NCBI GenBank assembly: GCA_012032285.1
Contig: JAAURJ010000001.1
Span: forward strand, 1-64,000
Direction of reading: 5' to 3'
DNA length: 64,000 nucleotides
Origin: Sphingomonadales bacterium
GTDB lineage: Bacteria; Pseudomonadota; Alphaproteobacteria; Sphingomonadales; Sphingomonadaceae
Under the pieces are notes generated by a model. The model worked only from the letters and a program-made list of their open reading frames with translations. It ran no database searches and was not told where the DNA came from. Both the position numbers and the translations under genes were made by a program. Below are positions 9,315 to 18,739 of this stretch, in pieces (the stretch's first letter is position 1; every line of letters starts with the position of its first letter).

Positions 9315-10153
9315 TTATACAGATATATTGTCAATCAAACGTGTGTTCCCAATTTTCGCCGCCACCAAAATCCGGGCATGGGAAGCTGGCAAATGGTCGC
9401 ATCTGCGTAAAGTAGCGGCGTCCACCAGTTCCAGATAATCAACATGGGAAAATCCCGCCGCAATCAAGCTGTCCCGCGCATGGGCCAAAAGCATGGCACA
9501 TCGCCGCCGCCGCGAATCCCAGCCGCCGCCGCTTTAATGGCATTGGGCAAAGCGGTCGCCGCAGCCCGCTGTTCTACCGAAAGATAGGCATTGCGCGATG
9601 ATAGCGCCAACCCATCTGTATCGCGCATGGTGGGCACGCCGATAATTTCCACATCAAAGTCGAGATCGGCGGCCATGCGGCGGATAACCGCAAGCTGTTG
9701 GAAATCCTTTTCCCCGAAAAAGGCATGGCTGGGACGGACCTGATTGAAAAGTTTGGCCACCACAAGCGCCACGCCGTCAAAATGGCCGGGCCGGGCCGCG
9801 CCGCAAAAATCATCGGATAGCCCGGTCATATGCACGCTGGTGGAAAAGCCCGCCGGATAAACCTGTGCAGGCGGCGGCGCCCATAACAGATCAACGCCCG
9901 CAGCCTGAAGCATCGCCTGATCCTTCGCCAGCGGGCGGGGATAGGCGTCCAGATCCTCACCAACGCCAAATTGTTTCGGATTGACGAATATGGACACGGC
10001 AACCGCCTCTGCTATATCCTTTGCCCGCCGGACCAATTCCATATGGCCATCGTGCAAAGCGCCCATTGTCGGGACCAGAGCAAGAGTACCCGCGCGTTCC
10101 TTTAGCTTGCATATACTGTCCCGCAATGAGTCAAGCTGATTGATTGTTTGCAC
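9315..10153 (-). CDS. panC: Pantothenate synthetase (frameshifted near 3' end)
   Basis: PanC condenses pantoate with beta-alanine using ATP, the last step of pantothenate synthesis. The product starts at GTG (AAGG five bases upstream) and shows the [10 protein letters not shown] nucleotide-binding HIGH-like motif, [24 protein letters not shown] and SSRNAYLS. After [12 protein letters not shown] one base is missing at about 9497: adding it gives [16 protein letters not shown] through [16 protein letters not shown] and a stop at 9315. The corrected length is about 279 residues, as in E. coli (283). Without correction the frame ends at 9464 with an unrelated tail. Divergent from mipZ, with about 50 nt between. 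Confidence 0.9.
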
Positions 10154-10205
10154 GCCGCCTTGCCCTTGATTATGGAAGTCACGGCTTGTTTAAGCCAAGA
10201 AACCA

Positions 10206-11039
10206 ATGGGGGCAATTGCAGAACAAATGGCTGGCGCACATCATATCGTATTCGCCAATGAAAAGGGCGGTACCGGAAAATCAACCAGCGCAGTTCATGT
10301 GGCCATTGCGTTGGCCGCACGCGGAGCAAAGGTCGCCTGTATCGATCTTGATACCCGGCAACGCACGCTTTATCGCTATCTGGAAAACCGCCACGATACG
10401 ATGAAACGGCGCGATATCGAGCTGCCTCTTCCCGATTTTGACGTGTTTCAGCATGATTCGCTTGCAGCGTTGGAACGGATGACCGAACAATTTGAAAATA
10501 GCCATGATTTCATCCTGTTCGACACACCCGGCCGCGACGATCAATATGCGCGCTTTGTCGCCACAAGAGCCAATACACTGGTCACGCCGATTAATGATAG
10601 CTTTGTCGATTTTGACCTGATCGGTCAGGTTGACGCCGAAACTTTCAAGGTCAAGCGGCTAAGCTTTTATGCGGAGCTGATCTGGGAAGCGCGAAAGGCG
10701 CGGGCGAAATCGGACGGTGTGACCATTGACTGGATCGTGGTGCGCAACCGTGTGCAGAATATCGAAGCCCGCAATCAGCAGCGCATGAGCGATGCCATCG
10801 CGGAACTTTCCAAACGGGTCGGGTTCAGGACCATATCGGGCCTGAGCGAACGGGTGATTTACCGCGAGCTATTTCCATCGGGATTGACGCTGATCGACAA
10901 AGGGCATTTGGGTCAGCTGGGCACCGCGCATATCGCCGCCCGGCAGGAACTGCGCGAATTGGTCACCGGCTTGGCGCTGCCTGCGCAGCGTAAAGCGATG
11001 TCAGATAAAGGGATGCCTGATAGGGGGATATCTGTGTAA
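10206..11039 (+). CDS. mipZ: Division plane positioning ATPase MipZ (ParA/MinD family)
   Basis: The 277-residue protein carries a deviant Walker A motif, ANEKGGTGKSTSAVH, at about residues 17-31, a switch I/Walker B-like ACIDLDTRQRT and FDTPGRDD. The CIDLDxRQRTxxRYLENR signature separates MipZ from ParA and MinD. In Caulobacter MipZ forms bipolar gradients from the ParB-bound origins and inhibits FtsZ assembly, so division occurs at mid-cell; the same role is inferred here. Its stop codon overlaps the next start (TAATG), so the following J-domain membrane protein is probably translationally coupled. It is divergent from panC, with a very short intergenic region. Confidence 0.9.
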   Translation: MGAIAEQMAGAHHIVFANEKGGTGKSTSAVHVAIALAARGAKVACIDLDTRQRTLYRYLENRHDTMKRRDIELPLPDFDVFQHDSLAALERMTEQFENSHDFILFDTPGRDDQYARFVATRANTLVTPINDSFVDFDLIGQVDAETFKVKRLSFYAELIWEARKARAKSDGVTIDWIVVRNRVQNIEARNQQRMSDAIAELSKRVGFRTISGLSERVIYRELFPSGLTLIDKGHLGQLGTAHIAARQELRELVTGLALPAQRKAMSDKGMPDRGISV

Positions 11040-11443
11040 TGCCGATACTGTTTGGCCTGATCGGGATTGCCTTGGGCTGGGCGCTGTGGACAAAGCGCCT
11101 GCTGCCATCGCAGCTATTGCCCACGCTGCTGATCATCGCAGGCGCTGGCATTGCCGCCAAAGGGCAATTTTTGGGCGGGATTGCCGTGCTGGTCATCGGT
11201 ATCGCCTGGTTTGCGGGTAAAAGAAAACCGGTGAGCCAAAATCAAAGCCATGCCTATCAACTTGATCAAGCCCGCAATTTACTTGGTATAACAGGCGATT
11301 ATGACGCCAACATGGTCCGCGCCTGCCACCGCAAGCTGATTACCGAAAACCATCCCGATACCGGCGGCAGCGACGAACGCGCCGCCTTGTTGAACAAGGC
11401 CCGCGATCTGCTATTGGCGGAAATGAAAAACAAACAGTCCTGA
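11039..11443 (+). CDS. Membrane-anchored J-domain protein
   Basis: This 134-residue protein has two hydrophobic N-terminal segments (LFGLIGIALGWALW and LLPTLLIIAGAGIAA, then GIAVLVIGIAWF) and a C-terminal J-domain of about 60 residues: QARNLLGITGDYDANMV, then the HPD motif in ITENHPDTGGSDE. J-domains stimulate DnaK ATPase, so the protein probably recruits DnaK to the inner membrane. The layout resembles mitochondrial Tim14 and bacterial DjlC-type proteins. It overlaps the mipZ stop by one base (TAATG), suggesting coupled expression, and precedes the hexose mutase by 17 nt. A functional link to MipZ is only inferred from position. Confidence 0.85.
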   Translation: MPILFGLIGIALGWALWTKRLLPSQLLPTLLIIAGAGIAAKGQFLGGIAVLVIGIAWFAGKRKPVSQNQSHAYQLDQARNLLGITGDYDANMVRACHRKLITENHPDTGGSDERAALLNKARDLLLAEMKNKQS

Positions 11444-11460
11444 TAAAAGGAACCCTTTAC

Positions 11461-12862
11461 ATGATCTCTCTCCAACGCCATGATTTTCATTCCACTTCTC
11501 TGCGTGAATATGACATACGCGGTATTGTCGGCACGGACATTGGGGGCGGATGATGCCTATGCCATCGGCCGCAGCTTTGGCACATTGCTGGGCCGTGCGG
11601 GGGGCAAATGCGTCGCGGTGGGCTATGATGGCCGGTTAAGCTCACCCGTATTGGAGGAAGCGTTGGTCAGCGGCCTGACCCAAAGCGGTATGGACGTGGT
11701 GCGGATCGGCATGGGGCCAACGCCCATGCTATATTATGCCGAAGCCGCGCTCGATCATGTCGATGGCGGCATAGAAATAACCGGCAGCCATAATCCCCCC
11801 GATTATAACGGCTTCAAAATGGTATTTCAGGGCCGACCGTTTTTTGGTGAGGATATCCAAAGGCTTGGCCGCATGGCGGCGGCGGGCGACTGGGACAGCC
11901 CTATGGCGGGTACGGCGTCTTCCTATGACATAATGGATGACTATATTGAACGCCTCCTCGTCGGCCTGCCCGATTGCGGTTTTCGCATTGGATGGGATTC
12001 AGGCAATGGTGCGGCGGGACCAGTGATCGAGCGTCTGGTAAAGAAGATGCCGGGTGAGCATCATCTTTTGTTTGTGGATGTGGATGGCCAGTTTCCCAAT
12101 CATCATCCCGATCCCACCGACGAAACCACGCTTAGCGATCTGAAGCGGCTTGTCGCGGATAAGAAGCTCGATTTCGGAGTGGCTTTTGACGGCGATGGCG
12201 ACCGCATAGGTGCGATCGACAGCAAAGGACGGGTGATCTGGGGCGATCAGCTTTTACAGATTTACGCCGAACATTTGCTCAAAATCGCCCCCGGCTCCAC
12301 CATTATCGCCGATGTGAAAGCGAGCCAGGCGCTGTATGAACGCATCGCCGACCTGGGCGGAAAGCCGCTTATGTGGAAAACCGGCCATAGCCTGATCAAG
12401 TCCAAAATGAAGGAAATAGGCAGCCCTCTGGCCGGGGAAATGAGCGGCCATGTGTTTTTCAAACATGATTATTACGGCTTTGACGATGCGATCTATGCCG
12501 CGCTGCGTTTGATTCGGGCCAGTGCCGAGCTGGGCAAGAGCGTCACGCAGATGCGCAGCGAAATGCCCGATATGATCAACACCCCCGAAATGCGCTTTCA
12601 GGTCGATGAGACGCGGAAATTTGCGGTGATTGACGAAGTGCTGGCGCGATTGCAGGCCGAAGGTGCACAGGTCAACGCCACCGACGGCGCCCGCGTCAAT
12701 ACCGAGGACGGCTGGTGGTTGCTGCGTGCATCCAACACACAGGATGTGCTGGTCGCCCGCGCCGAAGCCTCAAGCGAGGCGGGGCTGGACCGGTTGATGG
12801 CGCAGATAGACGCGCAATTGGCAGCGAGCGGACTGGAGCGCGGAGAAAGTGTGGGGCATTGA
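11461..12862 (+). CDS. Phosphomannomutase/phosphoglucomutase (frameshifted near 5' end)
   Basis: The enzyme interconverts hexose 1- and 6-phosphates for polysaccharide precursors. The product has the catalytic phosphoserine loop (EITGSHNPPDYNGFKM), the metal-binding loop (AFDGDGDRIGAI), a sugar-binding GEMSGHVFFK motif and the C-terminal phosphate-binding RASNTQ. The true start is the ATG at 11461 with AAGGAA ten bases upstream, giving HSTSLREYDIRGIVGT, the usual N-terminus. An extra G in the GGGGG run at 11542-11546 breaks the frame after GTD; with four G residues it continues as IGADDAYAIGRSFG. Corrected length is about 466 residues. The gene ends two bases before the convergent fic stop. 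Confidence 0.9.
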
Positions 12863-12864
12863 AT

Positions 12865-13532
12865 TCAGTGGAATTTGCGGTTTCCGTTATCATCAATGGA
12901 TGTTCCGGTAACTGACTGGTAAGCCTGACTTAATTGTTCGGCTAAGCAGGTATCCAATAATTCGCAAATTGGGCTTAAATCTATTTTCTTGGCCAGTTCG
13001 CTCTCATCAATTTTTTCAAGTGCTAACTAGTAGGGCTGCTTATTTCGAGAAATGAGTTCAGGTATTGTAACGCTGCCTGGCAATCTCGTTCCTGCCTTAG
13101 CGCAAAGAACCAGATATGACACGGCTCTGGAAGTCCTGCCATTTCCATCATCAAATGGGTGAACCCAATTTAATCGCCACATAACGTAGGCACTTAATTC
13201 GAGGGCTGATTTGGAGACCCAATTGTCATTCACCCAATCACATAGTTCTTCCATCAGTCCAGACACGAGGAAAGCCTCAGGAGGGCTGTGTTTGCTCAGG
13301 CCAATTTCAACTTTGCCCGGTCGCCAATTCCCTGCATATGCAGATAGGCCCTCCATTGCCAATCTGTGTAGTTGCTGAATTGTTGAAACTCGAAGCTTAA
13401 ACGGCCTTTGATCGCGCTCAACCTGATCGATTAGATCCAAGACAGCATAGCATTTTCTGCTTCAAGCTCAGCGACAGCCTGCGGATCGGTTATCAAAGTA
13501 GGTGTTTCAGCCCTACTATCACGTTGAGCCAT
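12865..13532 (-). pseudogene. Fic/DOC family AMP transferase toxin, broken twice
   Basis: Fic enzymes transfer AMP or related groups to target proteins. The Fic core is intact: HPFDDGNGRTSR (about 13140-13175) with the catalytic His, preceded by the STIQQLHRLAMEGL helix. The gene would start at the ATG ending at 13530, overlapping the antitoxin stop (TGATG). It is disabled twice. After AELEAENAM near 13460 the frame shifts, as if a few bases were lost before VLDLIDQVERD. An in-frame TAG at 13027-13029 follows SRNKQPY, after which the same frame continues as a plausible Fic C-terminus (LALEKIDESELAKKID, LLDTCLAEQL) to a natural TGA at 12865. A Tyr-to-amber substitution is the simplest reading. 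Confidence 0.8.
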
Positions 13533-13696
13533 CAGACAGCTTTAGCCTGTGCTGCTTTAGCAATCATGTCCTTGGTGATACTATCATTTTCGATTTTTGC
13601 GTTTCCATAGGCAAAACTTCGCCTTTGCTCCTCTTTTTCCTGAGCAGACATTTGATATTTTTTTGCCTTTTCGATTATTTGGTCGAGACGAGACAT
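13532..13696 (-). CDS. Small Fic-associated antitoxin-like protein
   Basis: This intact 54-residue ORF starts at the ATG ending at 13694, with AAGGAG seven bases upstream, and stops in a TGATG overlap with fic. It begins MSRLDQIIEKAKKYQMS and contains EEQRRSFAYGNAKIEN. Small proteins encoded directly before Fic toxins inhibit them through an inhibitory helix of the form (S/T)xxxE(G/N). Here the best match is SFAYGN, where Gly takes the Glu position, so either the inhibitory Glu is in the nearby IEN or the motif is degenerate. Overlap, order and length support a class I Fic toxin-antitoxin pair. The antitoxin survives while the toxin is broken. Confidence 0.65.
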   Translation of the reverse strand: MSRLDQIIEKAKKYQMSAQEKEEQRRSFAYGNAKIENDSITKDMIAKAAQAKAV

Positions 13697-13801
13697 AAGT
13701 TTGCTCCTTAAAAGACATCTGAATCACTTTTTGTAATCCGGGTCAATTTGAAAATATTTTTGACTCTCAAATTCCATGAAAAAATCTCAATCTACACTGA
13801 A

Positions 13802-16228
13802 ATGAACTCTCAACTCCTCACCCCAATCACCCAATGGTTCGCATCGCGCGGATGGCAGCCGCGTCCGCATCAGCTTGCGATGCTGGAAGCCGCGCAGAGC
13901 GGCAAACACGCGCTGCTCGTTGCGGCGACGGGGGCGGGGAAGACGCTGGCCGGGTTTTTGCCGACATTGGCGGCATTTTGCGGGCAAAAACCTGGCCCTG
14001 CGGGCGAGCTGGATTATCTCCACACCCTTTATGTCTCTCCCCTCAAAGCTCTGGCCGCCGATGTGCAGCGCAATTTGATGATGCCGATTGAGGAAATGGG
14101 GCTGCCCATCCGGGTCGAAACGCGCACCGGGGATACGCCGTCTGAACGCAAGGCGCGGCAACGGGCGCGACCGCCGCATATCTTGCTCACCACGCCGGAA
14201 TCGCTGTCGTTGCTCCTATCCTATCCCGAAAGCGCGTCGATGTTTTCAGGGCTTAAACATATCATCATTGATGAAGTCCATGCCTTTGCCAATTCCAAAC
14301 GCGGCGATTTGCTTTGCCTATCGCTGGCAAGGCTTGGCACTATCGCGCCCGCGATGCAGCGGGTGGCGCTGTCGGCAACGGTGGCGGATGCGGATAGCTA
14401 TCGCGCATGGCTCGCCCCTTTGGGTGATAGGGATATGGTCACGCTGATCGAATCTATGGACGCTGCGCCACCGGACCTTGCCATCCTGCTGCCCGAAGGC
14501 CGGGTGCCATGGGCGGGGCATAGCGGCCATTATGCCGTGCCGCAGCTGCTGCAGGAAATTGCACGCAACCGGGTGACTTTGGTATTTTGCAATACGCGAT
14601 TTCTGGCTGAATTCACCTTTCAGAAATTATGGGAGCTAAATGAGGCTAATCTGCCCATCGGCATCCATCATGGCAGCTTGTCTGTGGAGGCAAGGCGCAA
14701 GGTGGAGGGCGCGATGGCACGGGGGGAATTGCGCGCCTTGGTGTGCACGGCGAGCCTTGATCTTGGTGTCGATTGGGGCGATGTCGATTGCGTTATCCAA
14801 ATGGGCGCACCCAAAGGATCATCCAGGCTTTTACAAAGGATCGGCAGGTCGAACCACCGGATGGATGAAGCATCCAAAGCGATATTGGTGCCCGGCAATC
14901 GTTTTGAATTTTTAGAGGCGCAGGCCGCATTTGACGCGGTGGCACAAGGCGCACGCGACGGCGAAGTTTTTCGTCCCGGCGGGCTGGATGTGCTCGCCCA
15001 ATATATTATGGGCCGCGCCTGCGCCGGGCCGTTTGACGAGGCGCAGCTTTTGACCGAAGTGCAAAGCGCCCTGCCCTATGGCGGCACCGATGAACTGATG
15101 CTGCGCCGCGCGATCGAATTTGTGGCGACTGGCGGATATGCGCTGCGGGCCTATGACAAGTTCAAAAAGCTGCGGCGTGACAGCGATGGTTTCTGGCATT
15201 TGACCCACCCCAAATTCGCCGCGCAATATCGGTTGAATGCAGGAATTATCGTCGACCTTCCCATGTTGGATGTGCGGTTCCGCAATGGCCGCAAATTGGG
15301 CCGGGTAGAGGAAAATTTCGGAGCGCAGCTTTCCCCTGGCGACCGCTTTACCTTTGCCGGAATGGCGCTGGAGGTGGAAAGCATAAAGGATGGCGACCTG
15401 ATTGTCCGGGCGGCGAAAAAAGCCGCGATGATCCCAAGCTATATGGGCACGCGCCTGCCGCTCACCACCCATTTGTCACAGCGCGTGCGGGCGTTTTTGA
15501 CCGACCGGGCCGGGTGGGGCCGCTTTCCTGACGAAGTGCGCGAATGGTTGGAGATGCAGGATTATCGCAGCCAGATGCCGGAACCGGGGCAGCTGTTGAT
15601 CGAAACATTCCCGCATCAAGAGCGGCATTATATGGTGCTATATCCCTTTGAAGGGTGGAATGCGCATCAATCGCTGGGGATGCTGTTAACCCGGCGAATG
15701 GAGGATCGCGGCCTCAAACCCCTCGGCTTTGTCGCCAGCGATTATGCCCTGGCGATATGCAGCGTCGATCCGGTCGCTGATCCCGCGGCCCTGTTGAGCG
15801 CCGATATATTGGCCGATGAATTTGCCGAATGGATAGAGGGCAGCTATTTGCTGAAACGCGCTTTCCGCGAAGTTGCGGTGATTAGCGGCCTGATCGAACG
15901 GCAGCATCCTGGCAAACGCAAAACCGGAAAGCAGGTCACATTTTCCAGCGATTTGATCTATGATGTGCTGCGCAAATATGAACCGGGCCACCTGTTATTG
16001 GAGGCAGCATGGGCCGATGCGCGGGCGCGTATGACCGATGCCGGGCGGCTGGGCGATTTGCTGGACCGGGCCGCGGGCACCATGCTTCATGTCAATCTTG
16101 ACCGCATCAGCCCAATGGCGGTGCCCGTATTGGTGATGATCGGACGCGAAAGCGTAGCACAAGGCGCGACCGACGATGCGCTTTTGGTTGAGGCCGAATC
16201 TATGGCCGCCGCAGCGATGCGGCCGTGA
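13802..16228 (+). CDS. Lhr-type ligase-associated DExH box helicase
   Basis: This 808-residue superfamily 2 helicase has motif I VAATGAGKTLAGF, motif Ia YVSPLKALAADVQ, motif II DEVHAF (DExH), motif III ALSATV, motif IV LVFCNTRFLAE and motif VI LLQRIGRSNH. The large C-terminal region (about residues 430-808) is the Lhr-specific extension. Proteins of this length are the ligase-associated Lhr subfamily, usually found with an ATP-dependent DNA ligase, an exonuclease and a PdeM endonuclease in DNA repair clusters. None of those partners is in the window. The ATG at 13802 (MNSQLLTPITQWF) fits homologues; an earlier in-frame start at 13748 would add an atypical leader. Confidence 0.9.
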   Translation: MNSQLLTPITQWFASRGWQPRPHQLAMLEAAQSGKHALLVAATGAGKTLAGFLPTLAAFCGQKPGPAGELDYLHTLYVSPLKALAADVQRNLMMPIEEMGLPIRVETRTGDTPSERKARQRARPPHILLTTPESLSLLLSYPESASMFSGLKHIIIDEVHAFANSKRGDLLCLSLARLGTIAPAMQRVALSATVADADSYRAWLAPLGDRDMVTLIESMDAAPPDLAILLPEGRVPWAGHSGHYAVPQLLQEIARNRVTLVFCNTRFLAEFTFQKLWELNEANLPIGIHHGSLSVEARRKVEGAMARGELRALVCTASLDLGVDWGDVDCVIQMGAPKGSSRLLQRIGRSNHRMDEASKAILVPGNRFEFLEAQAAFDAVAQGARDGEVFRPGGLDVLAQYIMGRACAGPFDEAQLLTEVQSALPYGGTDELMLRRAIEFVATGGYALRAYDKFKKLRRDSDGFWHLTHPKFAAQYRLNAGIIVDLPMLDVRFRNGRKLGRVEENFGAQLSPGDRFTFAGMALEVESIKDGDLIVRAAKKAAMIPSYMGTRLPLTTHLSQRVRAFLTDRAGWGRFPDEVREWLEMQDYRSQMPEPGQLLIETFPHQERHYMVLYPFEGWNAHQSLGMLLTRRMEDRGLKPLGFVASDYALAICSVDPVADPAALLSADILADEFAEWIEGSYLLKRAFREVAVISGLIERQHPGKRKTGKQVTFSSDLIYDVLRKYEPGHLLLEAAWADARARMTDAGRLGDLLDRAAGTMLHVNLDRISPMAVPVLVMIGRESVAQGATDDALLVEAESMAAAAMRP

Positions 16229-16304
16229 ACTGGGCAAGGCAGTTCACACATCCCTTGCCCCCAAAGGCGATTGGGCCTATTCTGTGCGCACAGGAGAAGG
16301 AGAG

Positions 16305-17351
16305 ATGAACAGTTATCCGCTGCTATCCATGCTGGTCAAAACCAGCGCCAGTGCAGTGTTGGCTGCTGCCGCTTTTATTTGCCCGCCGCTGATGGCCAAT
16401 GACCTGTCTGCGCAGATTGAACAGGAAAATTCAGGCCGTGACAATGCGGCTGAAATTGCCTCAACCCTTGCCCCGCCCATCGCGCCCTTGCTTCAGGATT
16501 TCACCGTCGACCGGACAAACAGGCTCACCGTTCCTGTCACCATCAATGACGGCAAAAGCTTTCCTTTCATCGTGGACACCGGATCAGAACGCACGGTTAT
16601 CTCACAGGAACTGGCCCAATATCTGAACCTTGATAGCGGTGAAATGCTGCGCCTTGCCACAGTATCGGGACCGGCAACGGTCAACAGCTATTTGATCGAC
16701 AAGCTGACCACCGCAACATTCAGCATAGAAGATATAGAAGCGCCGGGACTGAAACAGCAAAATCTGGGAGCGCATGGTTTGCTTGGCATTGATAGTTTGG
16801 AGGAGAATAAGATTTTCCTCGATTTCACCAAAGGTGAGATGCAGGTGTTGCCGTCTGAAAAAAAGCGCAGTGCAGGAAAGCTGGAACGCGGGATGATTGT
16901 GGTAACCGCACGGCGCAAGGCGGGACGGATGATCCTGTCCAATGCGCGGGTCAACGGAGCGCTGGTCGATATTGTCATCGATACCGGCGCACAGTCAAGT
17001 ATGGGCAATTATAAATTACGCGACCTGCTACGCCGCCGCGACCGCAAGGGCGAATATCAGGATGTCGAGATGAAAAGCGTGATTGGGGATGTTTTGACCG
17101 GCCAGTTTACACAGCTGCGTTCGATTGAGATTGGCGGGGTGACCATTAAGGATCTGCCGATAACCTTTTCCGAAAATTACGCGATGAAGACTTTGGGGCT
17201 GGAGGATAAGCCCGCGATATTCCTTGGCATGGACGCGCTCGGCTTGTTTGATAAGGTGGTGATTGATTTTACCAACCGCCGGATCAGCTTTGAACTTCCC
17301 AAGGGCAGCAGGCTGCAATCCAGCAACCGGTTTGCCGTGCTGCGCCCATAA
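16305..17351 (+). CDS. Exported retropepsin-like aspartic protease, two domains
   Basis: The 348-residue protein has a signal peptide (SASAVLAAAAFICPPLMA). Two retropepsin-like half domains follow, each with a catalytic motif: PFIVDTGSERTVIS at about residues 86-99 and VDIVIDTGAQSSMGN at about 222-236. Two D(T/S)G motifs in one chain mean the enzyme could work as a monomer, unlike single-domain homodimers of the viral type. Hydrophobic GLLGIDSL and FLGMDALGLF elements are the second conserved motif of each half. Substrates are unknown; the location is periplasmic or outer-membrane. The ATG at 16305 has AGGAGAAGGAGAG directly upstream. It follows the helicase by about 75 nt. Confidence 0.8.
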   Translation: MNSYPLLSMLVKTSASAVLAAAAFICPPLMANDLSAQIEQENSGRDNAAEIASTLAPPIAPLLQDFTVDRTNRLTVPVTINDGKSFPFIVDTGSERTVISQELAQYLNLDSGEMLRLATVSGPATVNSYLIDKLTTATFSIEDIEAPGLKQQNLGAHGLLGIDSLEENKIFLDFTKGEMQVLPSEKKRSAGKLERGMIVVTARRKAGRMILSNARVNGALVDIVIDTGAQSSMGNYKLRDLLRRRDRKGEYQDVEMKSVIGDVLTGQFTQLRSIEIGGVTIKDLPITFSENYAMKTLGLEDKPAIFLGMDALGLFDKVVIDFTNRRISFELPKGSRLQSSNRFAVLRP

Positions 17352-17401
17352 GCATCAAACTGCGAAGCAATTCCGCAAAGCGATAGGGAATGGGCCTGAT
17401 C

Positions 17402-18532
17402 CTAAGGCCGGTGATAGCTAGCGGTGGCCCGCGTTATCGACGACATGAAACGCATCCGGTCCGGCACCGATGCGGTTGTATCCGCCATCATCACCACCAC
17501 GGCATAGCGCGTACCATCGGGCGCGGTCATGATACCAATATCATTATAGCCGGTTGAAACCGGCGAAAGCACCTGACCCGTGCCGGTTTTATGTGCAAAG
17601 CCCCATCCGGCGGGCACCCCGGCTTTCAGACGGTTGGGGCCGCTCTTGACCCGCTCCATCAGGCTGATCATCAACCGGGTTGATCCTGGCGACAATAATT
17701 CCCCTTTGGCGAGCCGGCCCAGCGCATTGGCGATGGCTTCGGGGCTGGCACCATCGACCGGGTTGGCAAGATACGCATCAAGCGCCGCCTTGCGCCTGTC
17801 ATAGGAAATTTCAGCCCGCGCCGTATAGAAACGGCGGCCCACCGAATATTCCTGTTTCCATTCCATCCCAGCAATACCGCTTTGCAACAACCGCTCGCCC
17901 GGACCAAAGCGAATTTGCCCCAATCCATGCTTGGCAATAAAGGCCCGCACCGCCTCTGGCCCGCCCGCAGTGCGCAGCAGGCTGTCATTGGCGGTATTGT
18001 CGCTGGTGGTGATTGCCAGTTCGAGCAGGCGGGCAATCGTTTCATTCACTTCCCCGTCGCGCGTCACCCGCGCCTCCAACGGCTGATAAAACAGGGTCAC
18101 ATCATCCGGCGTGATCCGCACATTTTGATTAAGGCTCAGCCGCCCCTGATCCACCTGATCCAGAACGGTCATCGCAACCCAGGTTTTCGAAACACTTTGC
18201 TGCGGGAACAAGTCCTGCAATCTTTTCCCCGCCATGCCGCCGCCGCCATCTATACGCAGCACAGCAACGCCGGTTTTTCCCGGAAATCGCCGCCATTCTT
18301 CATCAATATATTGCTGCAAGGCCGGATCTATGGATTGGTTGCTGCTGCGCGGGGCAGGCGGCGGATACACAGGTGAAGCGGGTGCAGAAGAAGAAGCTGG
18401 CGGCGCAGAAGAGACAGGGCGGTCTTTTGCTGTTTGCGGAATAACCCGGGGTCCGTCAGCCGACACACAGGCGCTCATCAAAAAAGCCAGCATTAAAAAG
18501 CTGCAAATCCTGTTCCAAAAACCATTTTGCAT
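17402..18532 (-). CDS. Class A beta-lactamase-like serine hydrolase lipoprotein
   Basis: The product (about 376 residues) has a lipoprotein signal with LMSAC, Cys22 being the likely lipidation site, and a Ser/Pro/Ala-rich linker (SSAPPASSSAPASP). The catalytic domain shows the serine beta-lactamase motifs in order: SVSK at about 113-116, SDN at 177-179 and KTG at 315-317. The ExxLN omega-loop motif, which carries the deacylating Glu166 of class A enzymes, is not evident. That region has a longer segment (GERLLQSGIAGMEWKQE and following). It may be a divergent class A lactamase or a related carboxypeptidase-like hydrolase. The ATG at 18532 is favoured over an upstream TTG. Divergent from the HerA-like gene. 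Confidence 0.75.
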   Translation of the reverse strand: MQNGFWNRICSFLMLAFLMSACVSADGPRVIPQTAKDRPVSSAPPASSSAPASPVYPPPAPRSSNQSIDPALQQYIDEEWRRFPGKTGVAVLRIDGGGGMAGKRLQDLFPQQSVSKTWVAMTVLDQVDQGRLSLNQNVRITPDDVTLFYQPLEARVTRDGEVNETIARLLELAITTSDNTANDSLLRTAGGPEAVRAFIAKHGLGQIRFGPGERLLQSGIAGMEWKQEYSVGRRFYTARAEISYDRRKAALDAYLANPVDGASPEAIANALGRLAKGELLSPGSTRLMISLMERVKSGPNRLKAGVPAGWGFAHKTGTGQVLSPVSTGYNDIGIMTAPDGTRYAVVVMMADTTASVPDRMRFMSSITRATASYHRP

Positions 18533-18739
18533 ATGAACTATATCCAAGTGAAATCTCCCCTGCCAATCGTCTCTGGCTTATCGCGGCGCCGGGTGCAATG
18601 AAATTGGCTTTTTAGGGCTTTGCGGCGAACGATTCTGTGTTAGCGGCGAACCGAGCGCGATGATGTTGCGATATTTGACTTGACGCAAAGCGGCCAGCAT
18701 TGTTGATCATAAAAATTATCAGGATCAGGAGAATGAGCG

